Source: Acanthamoeba lenticulata (taxonomy: Eukaryota; Discosea; Longamoebia; Acanthamoebidae). Taken from it: a stretch of DNA of 52,007 nucleotides. This document shows positions 44,092 through 52,007 of this stretch, in pieces. A model generated the notes under the pieces. That model made no database searches, was not told where the DNA came from, and was given only the letters and a program-made list of their open reading frames with translations. The stretch covers positions 1 through 52,007 of the forward strand of contig NAVB01000273.1 of NCBI GenBank assembly GCA_002179805.1, written 5' to 3'. How positions within the stretch are numbered: position 1 is the first letter of the stretch; each line of letters begins with the position of its first letter. Made by a program: the position numbers and the translations under genes.

Positions 44092-45248
44092 ATGTCTCTG
44101 AGCAAGTCATGCAAGTTTTTGGCGGCTACCGATGGACGGGACAAGCTGTATAAATTCTTCCATTACGGGGCCCGCTTTCTCTCCTGGTTCTGTCTCAACA
44201 CGGCCAACAACCCTCAATGGGCGAAATATTGGAGCAACATTGATGGCGTCATGTCGGATGGTCGCAAGTATGTCTGTCTGCCTTTTTGTTGTGTTGTCCG
44301 CCGGGCCTTTCTCCTCAATCGTGTGTGGTGGACATCCTAGGTTGCTGCGGCTGTACAAGTTTTTGAGCGAGATCGAGCGGCTGGGCACCATACGGTACTC
44401 AAGCAGCCTCTTTTCTTTACGATCGTTTACACAGTTCTCCCAAGAGCTGGGTGCCTCACCGCCGTCTCGCGTTCACAGAGAAGTGAGGCCAATGCTGCTG
44501 GTCGCTAACTTGCTGAAGACCCTGGGCATGGCGGGGTATTTCTTTTTCAACAACGTGTCTTGGGCTATGAAGTTCAACATCATCTCTGGTACCATCCGCT
44601 CGCTCCTTTTTGTTTGTCCTTGTGCTGCGTGCGCTTTCTTTTGGCCTAACGGTTTCAATCCTATCCGGTGCGTGAAGGTGATGAGAAGAAGTGGGGCAAG
44701 CTCTCCTTCTGGGCGTGGACTGTGGGTCTTCTCTTTGCTCTCGTCCTCGATGTCGTTAAATACCGCGAAAACAGCCGGCGCCAGCAAAAGGCCCTCGCCT
44801 CCAGCAGCCAGGTGATTTTTTTCCCTCCTCCTCCCTCTCCCTTCCATGGAAAGATATCATTGTGGCTACCGCCACGATTGCTCCTCTTCCCGCCCCTCTC
44901 ACACCGCCAGCAGCAGCAGCAGCAGCAAAGCGTCTCCTCCTCACGAGCACACGTTCTTTGTCCTTTCTCGCTCTCTCTCACACGTCACCTGGCGTCATAC
45001 ACAAACACACAAACAAACAAACACGCACGAACGCACGCACGCACGCACGCACATGAACACAGATGGAGCTGGCGCAACTGAAGAAAGAGCAGCGGGAGCT
45101 GGAGTACGCCATGATCAGGGAGGTGGCCAACCTCCAAATTTCGACAGCTCTGGTGGAGATCAACCCCATCAGGAACAGCGGCGTTGTGGGCCTGGCTGGC
45201 GTGGTGGAGGCCGCCCTCGCGTCCTACCAGATTTGGAAGAAGTGTTGA
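44092..45248 (+). CDS. PEX11: Peroxisomal membrane protein PEX11
   Basis: Exons 44092-44267, 44341-44394, 44479-44588, 44678-44811 and 45063-45248 keep frame (219 aa; family about 235). PEX11 drives elongation and fission of peroxisomes. The N-terminal amphipathic helix region carries the family signature TDGRDKLYKFFHYGARFLSW. Then come LLRLYKFLSEIERLGTI, LLVANLLKTLGMAGYFFFNN, the segment KLSFWAWTVGLLFALVLDVV and a C-terminal hydrophobic helix (GVVGLAGVVEAALASYQIWK). The start is the ATG at 44092 (MSLSKSCKF); an upstream GTG is not needed. Intron 4 holds a long CA/CGCA repeat. With the PEX26-like gene at the left end, it is the second peroxisome gene in the window, 42 kb away, so no cluster is implied. 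Confidence 0.9.
44999..45053. repeat. CAAA/CGCA microsatellite in intron
   Basis: ACAA and then GCAC units fill the end of PEX11 intron 4, directly before the acceptor. Confidence 0.85.
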
Positions 45249-45442
45249 TAGAATACAACAATGTTGCGCTCCTCTTCCTTTTGTCCAGCTCGTCCTCCTC
45301 CCTCTCTGCTGGCCATCACCCTCGCCCGCACGTGCCCTTCCCAACATGGAATTCTAGTACCTTTTTTGGTTAAGGCAAAGCACGTGGACTTTTCGCAGCC
45401 CTTTTCTTCCTTTCTCTTTTGCTGCTGCGAAGGAGAAGAGAG

Positions 45443-46726
45443 ATGTGTGCCGACAAACACGAGGAGCTCATCGAGGTTTGGACGCAGGACGGAAACCCCA
45501 CGGGCCAGGTGTGCACCCGCAAGGTCATTCACCAACAAGGGCTGTGGCACAAGATTGGTTCGTCTCTCCCTCCCAGACTCGATCAGAAGAAGAAAGCTAA
45601 GAACCACCAAACCGGGGCACCATTGTGCGTAATGAACAGTGCACGTGTGGTGTGTCGATCCCTCCACAAGACGTGTGCTGCTTCAACGGCGAGCTGCCGA
45701 TAAATGCACTAATCCCGACAAGTACGCTCCTTCGCTCCGCTTTTCTCCCTTGCGACACTGTTCAGCCCTTGTGCGGGTCATGTAAATGTGTAAATGTGTT
45801 CTATGTACGTCGTTCAGGTGGGACATCTCGTGTGCTGGCCACATCGAAGCGGGCGAGACCAGCCTCCAGGGTGGTACGCGGCCGCCCCTCTTGCGCGCTT
45901 CGCGTGTGCTGGGCAATGCTGAGAGCCCAGCCTTTTGTCCAGGCCTCACACTGTACGTGTTCCTGTGTCGTGTCGTGTCGTGTCGTGTCGTGCGCCGTGT
46001 GTGTCCGGCGGCATGACACGAAGCCTTGAAGGAGCTGCATGAAGAGCTGGGGATCGAGGCGCAGCCGGACAAGCTTCAGTTCCTCTTCACAGTGCCCGCG
46101 TCAGGCGTGTACATGGACGGTACGCTCCTCTTTTGCCCCCCCCCCTTCTCCCTCCCCTTCCACTTGGGCAGTGGCCTCGACCCTTTCTCCGCCAGAGGAC
46201 CTTCGTCACGTGTCTGACGTGTCGGTTCTTCTTCATCTTCTACTTCTTGTTGTTGATGCTGTTTGTCCCCATGGGGTATCACAGGCACTTACTTCGATAA
46301 CGAGCTACAGGACGTGTACGCGCCTCTCCTTCTTTCTGTCTTCGTCTTGTTGCCTCATCGTGTGCGGGGGGGGGGTACAGGTATCTCTACTTCACCGACG
46401 TGTCGGTGGCCTCTCTCACCCTGCAGCCGGAGGAAGTCACGGGTACGTGTCCCCCCTTCTCTTTCTCCCGATTGGGGCTGCCCCTCTCTTGCGTGAGACT
46501 TGCACAGCCAAAACGCGCAGCAGAGAAGGAACGCTGCCGATCGGCAGCTCCTCTCTCCCTCTCCATTTCCTCTTCTTCACATGTGGGGATCCCGACAGAC
46601 GCCAAGTGGATCGGGTGGGACGAGTTCGAAGCGCAGCTCGAACGGAAGGACGAGTCCGTGGTGCCGGTCGAAAAGACCGAGTATGGCCAGCTGTTCGCCC
46701 TCCTCCGCCAGCGCTTCCCTCTGTGA
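45443..46726 (+). CDS. Nudix hydrolase (Idi-like)
   Basis: Exons 45443-45557, 45640-45721, 45818-45873, 46024-46119, 46285-46315, 46381-46442 and 46599-46726 keep frame (189 aa). The order ELIEVWTQDGNPTGQVCTRK, HQQGLWHKIVHVWCVDP, VLLQRRAADK, WDISCAGHIEAGE matches isopentenyl-diphosphate isomerase-like Nudix proteins. The Nudix box G-x5-E-x7-(K)E-L-x-E-E-L-G is complete only if exon 3 ends at 45873. This junction was chosen because one codon less would break the x7 spacing, and the usual Arg is Lys here. The metal-binding EE pair is present. The C-terminus (KWIGWDEFEAQLE) is the usual Nudix end. The substrate, a nucleoside or other diphosphate, is not readable. Exon 5 is only 31 bp. Confidence 0.88.
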
Positions 46727-46842
46727 GACACGCTTTTTTTTTTTTTTTTGGCTTTTCTCTGGTACTGTGCCAACGGCCGGAAAAACAATCAAAAGAAAGG
46801 ACTTACGAGACGATAACACTTTGTCCCCTAATCGCCTGAGTC

Positions 46843-47908
46843 ATGCTCAAGTTGCGCAAACTGGAAGAGCTGCTTGATGATGTGGACGCTTTTCCAAAGC
46901 CCAAGGTCAAGCTAGAACAGTATCCGACCAGTCCGCACATCGCGTACCCCCTCCCCTCTTTCGAATCTCCCTGGTGCGAGACCTCCAAGTGAGTGCCACC
47001 TTCTCCCGGGCTCTTTGCTTTGCTGCAGGGCGCATATGCTGTACACCATAGCCACCGTCTACGACGAGATTGAGGGCAAGTGCATTGCCGACTTTGGGTG
47101 TGGGTGTGGCATGCTCACCATAGCCGCTCAGCTGATGGGCAGTGGGTACGTTGACTTGCTGCACACAGCGTGGGTGTCACACACACCGGCGCCCGCTTTT
47201 CCTGCCCCAAGTGGTCCACCGCGTTGCCTTTCCTGCAGGGCACACTTGCGCTCGCGTATTGAAACGGGCGGGTGGGTGTGTTGGTCCCGATGCCGGGTGG
47301 GTGTGTGCGAGGGAGCAGATACACCATCGGCCTGGACATCGATGACGACGCGCTTGAAGTGGCGCAGGAGAATGCCCGCGAGTTTGAGCTCGAGGGACAA
47401 CTGGAGTTTGTGCGATGTGACGTGGCCGAGCTGCTGCCCGCCCAGTTCACGCGCAAGGTGGATACCATCATTATGAATCCGCCCTTCGGCACGAAGAACA
47501 AGGGCATCGACATGACCTTCCTCGAGAAAGCGCTCCACGTACGTGCGTGCGACTCAGCAGCCATCATTGTCGCGCGCGCAGAACACAACACACAGACACA
47601 CACACACGCACACGGCTGCTGACCCTTGGGGGGCGCGTGTTCACCGAGCACAGGTGGCTGAGGTCTCCGTCTACTCGCTGCACAAGAGCTCCACGCGAGC
47701 CCACATAGCACGCAAGGCCGAGAAGCAGTGGGGCGTGCACGCTGAAGTGGTGGCGCAGCTGCGATTCGACATCCCACAGATGTATCGCTTCCACAAGCGC
47801 GAGAGCGTCGACGTTGAGGTCGATCTCTGGCGATTCGCCTCCATCCCCGCCACCGCGCAAGCGGCGGCAGCCGAGCCTAAGCCAAGAAAGAAAAAAGCCA
47901 CCCATTAA
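46843..47908 (+). CDS. METTL5: METTL5-type 18S rRNA N6-adenosine methyltransferase
   Basis: Exons 46843-46943, 47029-47145, 47319-47538 and 47654-47908 keep frame (230 aa). METTL5, with TRMT112, installs one m6A in helix 44 of 18S rRNA. The N-terminal signature is KLEQYPTSPHIAAHMLYTI. The SAM-binding motif is ADFGCGCGMLTIAA, followed by IGLDIDDDALEVAQEN, and the catalytic NPPF is in IIMNPPFGTKNKGIDMTFL. The family segment VYSLHKSSTRAHI follows. A Lys-rich tail (PRKKKATH) ends the protein. Its 3' end faces the eL19-like gene 88 bp away. The substrate is inferred from family. Confidence 0.92.
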
Positions 47909-47996
47909 TGACCTCCCACGTGCCCTCCTCTCTCCCTCCTTCCCGGGGAAACCACTGCAGCTGTTCTCTGGCTCGTGCATGTCCTCCTTCTTTTGT

Positions 47997-48374
47997 TCAG
48001 AAACCCAAACCCTCCTCCTCAATCACACGGCGGGCCATGCGAATCTTGACTCGGCGTTTGAGAAGCTCGTCGCGGTCCATGGGCTGCTTAAATTCCTTCT
48101 CCTTCTTGCGCACAATGCCGGCTTCGATCAGCGTGCGCACTTCGGCACCTGCGCACCATTGGGCGGAGCCTCCGGTGGTCAGGAATGTGCCGCAATCTAG
48201 ATGGCGCATTTGAATTTTTAAAAGAAGGGGCGACGCACGGGTTCGGGCTTTGGCAATGAGTTCCTTGCGCTCAGGATCGAGCCAAGCCTTAGAGCGGCCG
48301 CAGCTGAGGATGGACATGGCCAACCTCTTCTGCATCTTCAAATTGCTGCCGAGGGCTCGCGTGCCGGCGTTCAT
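47997..48374 (-). CDS. Short eL19-like ribosomal protein
   Basis: Two minus-strand exons, 48374-48239 and 48148-47997, give only 95 aa. NLKMQKRLAMSILSCGRSKA, then WLDPERKELIAKARTR, then AEVRTLIEAGIVRKKEKEF match the first 50 residues of eukaryotic/archaeal eL19, which sit on the large subunit. Canonical eL19 then has a long Arg/Lys helix of more than 100 residues. Here the sequence instead becomes MDRDELLKRRVKIRMARRVI and stops. No further exon fits before METTL5. It may be an organellar or diverged paralog, or a truncated copy. The ATG at 48374 is the nearest to the conserved block and sits just before the promoter shared with the SpoU gene. Confidence 0.7.
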   Translation of the reverse strand: MNAGTRALGSNLKMQKRLAMSILSCGRSKAWLDPERKELIAKARTRASPLLLKIQMRHLDCGTFLTTGGSAQWCAGAEVRTLIEAGIVRKKEKEFKQPMDRDELLKRRVKIRMARRVIEEEGLGF

Positions 48375-48453
48375 CTTCACTTTTGCAGCCAAGTTTTGTT
48401 TTTTCTTCTTCTTTTTCCTTTTTGTTTGGCCAAGGAAACCGTTTAGTTGCCGT
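48375..48453. promoter_or_regulatory. 79-bp divergent promoter
   Basis: Only 79 bp separate the start codons of the eL19-like (minus) and SpoU (plus) genes. The centre is T-rich on the plus strand (about 48395-48428). Both core promoters must overlap here or lie inside the leaders. Confidence 0.55.
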
Positions 48454-50277
48454 ATGGAGGAGCCGCACAACAAGAAGCGAGCACGGCTCAGCCAGCACGC
48501 GCTCGACCAACCAGAGCATTCCCGTGGTGCCAGCACTGCTGGCAGCAGTGCTCGGCTGGTGGCAGAACACGAGGCGGATGTCGCGCATGAGTGGGCGTCG
48601 TTCGAACGTGTGAAGAAGAACCGAGCCGCTTGCCTGCAGTTCCTCGTCGGCCTTACTCAGCAGATCGAGCGCATGTGGGTGCGCGCCGACGCACTTGAAG
48701 CCGCTGATTCCGCGGCGGACCCACAGGAGGCGTCACTTGTTGCGCCAACGGAACTGCAGCAGCGTGCCCTCCATGGCGACGACAGAACCGGCGGCCAAGC
48801 TCAAGAGTCGGGGCAAGAAGTGCGCCAAGCCGTGGTGGCGAGACTCCTGCTGCTCCGACGTTGCCTGGCCGCCCTTGAGGACCACAAGGACCCTGACCTC
48901 CAGGAGATCAGCCGCCTGGCGCACAAGATAAAGGAGGCCAACATTCCGCACTTGAGTCTCAAGCACTTTCTCGGTGCCCCGCTTCCTCCTCCCTCCCCCC
49001 CCCACAAATATGCGCCGCCACTGCAGCACCATTAGCTGTGGCCCATGAGCGTGAGCACAAGCACGCGAGGAGCAGGAAGAGGAGGAGGAGGCGGTGTGGT
49101 GGCCCACTCACCACGCGCGTGTGCTGGTGGGATTCGATTGGGGGGGGGGAGGGTCGCCCAGGCCTCTTTTTACCGATCGAGCGCAAGTACACGCGAGGCC
49201 TGGCCGACCACGAGTTCCTCATCCAGCGCCATGACGATGCGCGCCCTCCGCCTTCCCACAGCAAGATCCCTCTCGTCGTCGTCCTCGGTGAGCCACTTAA
49301 GCATCATACCTCTCTCTCTCTCTCTTTTGGCGCTGATGGTAGCGAGCTTTGGGGGGGGGGGGATGGACTGCGGCGACAGACAACCTGCGATCAGCGTTCA
49401 ACGTGGGGGCCATCTTCCGCACCGCCGAGTGCTTCGGTGTGCAGAAGCTGTTCCTTTGCGGCTACACCGCCACCCCGGACGAGGTCCGCCCTTCCCCCTC
49501 CCCCCAGATCAACTGGCCTCCCTCTTCCCTCCTTCCTCCTTCCTCCTGATCTTAGGAGGACCGTTTCCCGATCCTGAAGGGTCGCCCTCTTGTTCTTTAT
49601 CTCTCTCTCTCTCTCTCTATCTTGTCTTACACACACGCACACACACATGTGCGCGGCGCCTCCGACGCGGGCGCAGGAGAAGACGCTGCGGACGACCATG
49701 AGTGCGCACGAGTATGTGCCGTGGGAGTGGCACCAACGCACGTCCGACGTTCTCGAGATGCTGAGCTCCGGCCGCTACAGCCTCGGGCGCGACACGCCAA
49801 GTGAGCCACCCTGCAGTCCACCGCTCCCGGTCGTGGCGCTGGAGACCGTGGAGGGCCAGCCGTCCATTTATGACTACGCGTTTCCCTCGCGCCGGACCGG
49901 TGGGCTGGCCCTTCTGCTCGGCAATGAGCGGCACGGCATCGAAGCCGATCTGCTCAAGGTGAACGATCCTTGCCACATCGGGCTTCCCCCCCCCCTCTCT
50001 TCTCATCTTCCCCCTCTCTCCGCTCTTGCCTTTTGTCGCGCTGGCGCCTTGCATGCCCTCTCCATCCCCCCCCCACCACACTGTACACGAACACACACAC
50101 ACTTGCGGGTGCTCACATGGCCATCGCATGCTGTACCTCCAGAAATGCGCGGCTATTGTGTCGATCCCGTGTGTGGGCGTCAAGAACTCGCTCAACGTTG
50201 GGGTGGCTTTTGGCATCTGCCTCTACGAGATATCGCGACAGTGGCACCAGGAGGAGAAGCTTCAAGAGCCTTCGTAG
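48454..50277 (+). CDS. SpoU/TrmH-type RNA 2'-O-methyltransferase
   Basis: Exons 48454-48973, 49162-49287, 49380-49483, 49677-49958 and 50143-50277 keep frame (388 aa). The SPOUT knot motifs are all present: motif 1 DNLRSAFNVGAIFRTAECFG, motif 2 LALLLGNERHGIE, and motif 3 VSIPCVGVKNSLNVGVAFGI. They make a 2'-O-methyl transfer to rRNA or tRNA ribose likely, with the motif 1 Asn and Arg as catalytic residues. An N-terminal extension of about 170 residues is helical and charged (starting MEEPHNKKRARLSQ, a possible nuclear signal). The eukaryotic members with this arrangement are little studied, so the RNA target cannot be assigned. An A/T-rich stretch with AAATAAAA follows the stop (about 50316). 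Confidence 0.88.
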
Positions 50278-50427
50278 CGACGAGGAAGGCTGATGAAGTG
50301 GTGTTTTTTTTTTCAAATAAAATTAAAAATAAGGAAAAATTGGGTAACGTGTCTTTTCTTAGTTCTCTATTTTGGGGCAAGTGGCCACTTGCTGGCCAAA
50401 CTTCTGTTTCCTGCGTCTGTCTCAACA

Positions 50428-52007
50428 ATGCGCCGTGCGTTTGTATCGTACGCTAGCACCTACTGCTTCCTCAACCTTCCTCCCTTCAGAGGGACCTCTA
50501 TGGGTGACCTTCTTGGGGGGGGGGAGGGCAGGTTGCGTGCCCAGCCCGTATTGGCGACAGCAGCGGGGTGTTGCCACCCCCGCCTCTTCTCGTCCTCTGC
50601 GGCAACAGGCCCCACTCACCGCAGCGGAGGTACGCTCGGAGACAGGCGACTCCCTTTTTCCTCTCGTCTCTTCCCCTGGTGAGGAGGGGAGGGAGACGTG
50701 TCTGGTTCACACTTGTGCGTGCCCCGTGGTGGTGTTGTGGTGTTGTTGTGCCGGCAGTGGCCGAAGGCGGTGGCCGTCGCCTGCGGAGTGAGGAGTGGTT
50801 CGGCAAGCGGGACAAGGATGGCTTCAACCACCGCAGCTGGATGAAGAACCAGGCATACTATGCAACCCCCCCCCCCAATCCTCGCCTCAGGCGTGACTGG
50901 GCCAGCCTCTTCGCCATCACCACAGTCACCACAATCACCACAACCCCCCTGTTAGCGGTTGGGGGGGGGGGGCTTATCTCACGCGTGAGGCCATTGAACT
51001 GACGTGGTGGTGGTGGGCGGTCAACATTGCATGTTGACGCCAACAGGGCATCCCCGATGACGTCTTCCACGGGCGTCCAGTGATCGGTTCGATCTCCCTC
51101 CTTCCCCCCCCCCCCAAGATAGAATCGGGCCATCCAGGGCCCTTGCCCCATCTTCCTCCTCCTCCTCCTCCTCCTTCCCAGCCCTCCCCCCTCCCGTCCC
51201 TCACGCACGATGGGGGGGATGGTTGCTGCAGGCATTTGCAACACGTGGTCAGAGCTCACGCCCTGCAACGCGCACTTCCGCAAGATTGCCGAGTGGGTGA
51301 AGCGCGGCGTGTGGGAGATGGGCGGCTTTCCCCTCGAGTTCCCCGTCATGTCTCTCGGTGCATGCAACCCGCTCCCCCGCTGGCGGTGTTTAATGGAATG
51401 GGAGGACGTAACGAACAAAGAAAGGAAGGGAGGGAGGGGGACACACGGGAGTCGCTGCGTTCCTCTCACTGCATATGTGTAGGTGTAGGCCTGCACATAC
51501 ACATACCTACCTACATACCTACATACCAACATCCATACATACATGCACACATATGCACACACACATACACACATCGCCCACTCACGCGCGTGCTTTTCAT
51601 ACGCGGCAGGGGAGACTTTGCTGCGCCCGACGGCCATGCTCTACCGCAACCTGGCCTCCATGGACGTCGAGGAGAGCATCAGGTTCCCTCCCCCCTTCTC
51701 TCCCTCCACACACACACACCCACACACCACAGACAGACCCGGAGGGGGAGGGGGGACTGGATCACCACGCGGGGCGGCATTGGGTTCCCCATTTGGGGCA
51801 TAGAAAACCTCTCACAGAATTTGCACCGCGCACAGGGCCAACCCCATCGACGGAGTGGTGCTCCTGACCGGATGCGACAAGACCACCCCCGCCCTCCTCA
51901 TGGGCGCGGCCAGCGTGGATGTGCCCAGCATCGTCTTGCCCGGTATCGCGCCAGCTCTGCCCTCCCTCCCCCACCCCCTTCATTCCTGGGAAGCGAAAGA
52001 GCTTTGC
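50428..52007 (+). CDS. IlvD/Edd dehydratase, 5' part
   Basis: Exons 50428-50629, 50758-50852, 51047-51086, 51232-51357, 51610-51682 and 51836-51942 keep frame and continue beyond the window. The family dehydrates sugar acids or dihydroxy acids with an Fe-S cluster. Signature blocks are [87 protein letters not shown] and [19 protein letters not shown]. The Cys of CNTWSE and of GCDKTT are cluster ligands in the family. The long blocks resemble sugar-acid (arabonate/xylonate-type) dehydratases more than branched-chain dihydroxyacid dehydratase. The first exon, [10 protein letters not shown] and then [10 protein letters not shown], reads as a mitochondrial presequence. Intron 2 begins with GC (CAG|GCATAC at 50853). 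Confidence 0.88.
51493..51574. repeat. CATA/CCTA microsatellite in intron
   Basis: Degenerate CATA, CCTA and CA units within intron 4 of the IlvD/Edd gene. Confidence 0.8.

Noticed and set aside
44999..45053. Repeat array resembling a CRISPR-like pattern
   Set aside because: Simple 4-bp microsatellite without spacers, inside an intron of a nuclear gene.
1..52007. tRNA genes
   Set aside because: I looked for B-box-like GGTTCGANTCC stretches on both strands and saw none with a pairing acceptor stem; tRNAscan-SE would settle it.

Overview
The window is nuclear DNA of a free-living amoeba, most probably Acanthamoeba. Coding sequence is GC-rich, with strong third-position G/C bias. Introns are short (roughly 50-200 bp), more AT- or pyrimidine-rich, and many per gene, typically with GTACG/GTRNG donors. 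Genes lie only 80-500 bp apart on both strands. A 5S rRNA gene of Acanthamoeba type sits between protein genes. The proteins are eukaryotic, and several (IKS kinase, Frizzled-like receptor, tail-anchored peroxin, FANCI, Elongator subunit) fit an amoebozoan. I placed exons by hand from GT..AG (twice GC..AG) borders, reading phase and family motifs. Nearly all junctions keep frame; the exceptions are flagged. No search was run.

Layout. 1-2.4 kb: tail of a DDE transposase, then a PEX26-like tail-anchored peroxin. 2.6-6.3 kb: IKS1-type protein kinase with C-terminal membrane segments. 6.3-7.3 kb: decayed fragment of a Crinkler-like gene. 7.3-10.5 kb (minus): diacylglycerol kinase with three C1 domains. 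11.3-14.2 kb: Frizzled/Smoothened-like receptor. 14.5-15.4 kb: GATA zinc-finger protein. 15.5-16.5 kb: p24-beta/TMED2 cargo receptor. 16.8-18.1 kb: unrecognised secreted protein. 18.2-24.2 kb: FANCI ortholog. 24.5-28.2 kb: F-box protein with about twenty MORN repeats. 28.7-30.2 kb: PH-domain protein. 30.4 kb: 5S rRNA. 30.7-33.3 kb: zinc metallopeptidase. 33.5-35.3 kb (minus): Elongator subunit ELP5. 35.6-37.5 kb: charged coiled-coil protein. 38.0-41.1 kb: Tweety (TTYH) family membrane protein. 41.4-43.5 kb (minus): intronless Gln/His/Pro/Ser-rich putative transcription regulator. 44.1-45.2 kb: PEX11. 45.4-46.7 kb: Nudix hydrolase. 46.8-47.9 kb: METTL5-type methyltransferase. 48.0-48.4 kb (minus): very short eL19-like protein. 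48.5-50.3 kb: SpoU RNA methyltransferase. 50.4 kb to the end: IlvD/Edd dehydratase with a probable mitochondrial presequence, cut by the window end.

The genes do not form an operon or one pathway. Themes recur: two peroxisome-biogenesis factors (PEX26-like, PEX11), several RNA/translation factors near the right end (5S rRNA, ELP5, METTL5, eL19-like, SpoU), and membrane signalling (Frizzled, DGK, PH, IKS). The most unusual items are the Frizzled-like receptor with a cysteine-rich domain, the FANCI ortholog whose monoubiquitination lysine appears replaced, the F-box inserted between two MORN arrays, the eL19-like mini-protein, two GC-AG introns, and a Crinkler-like relic.
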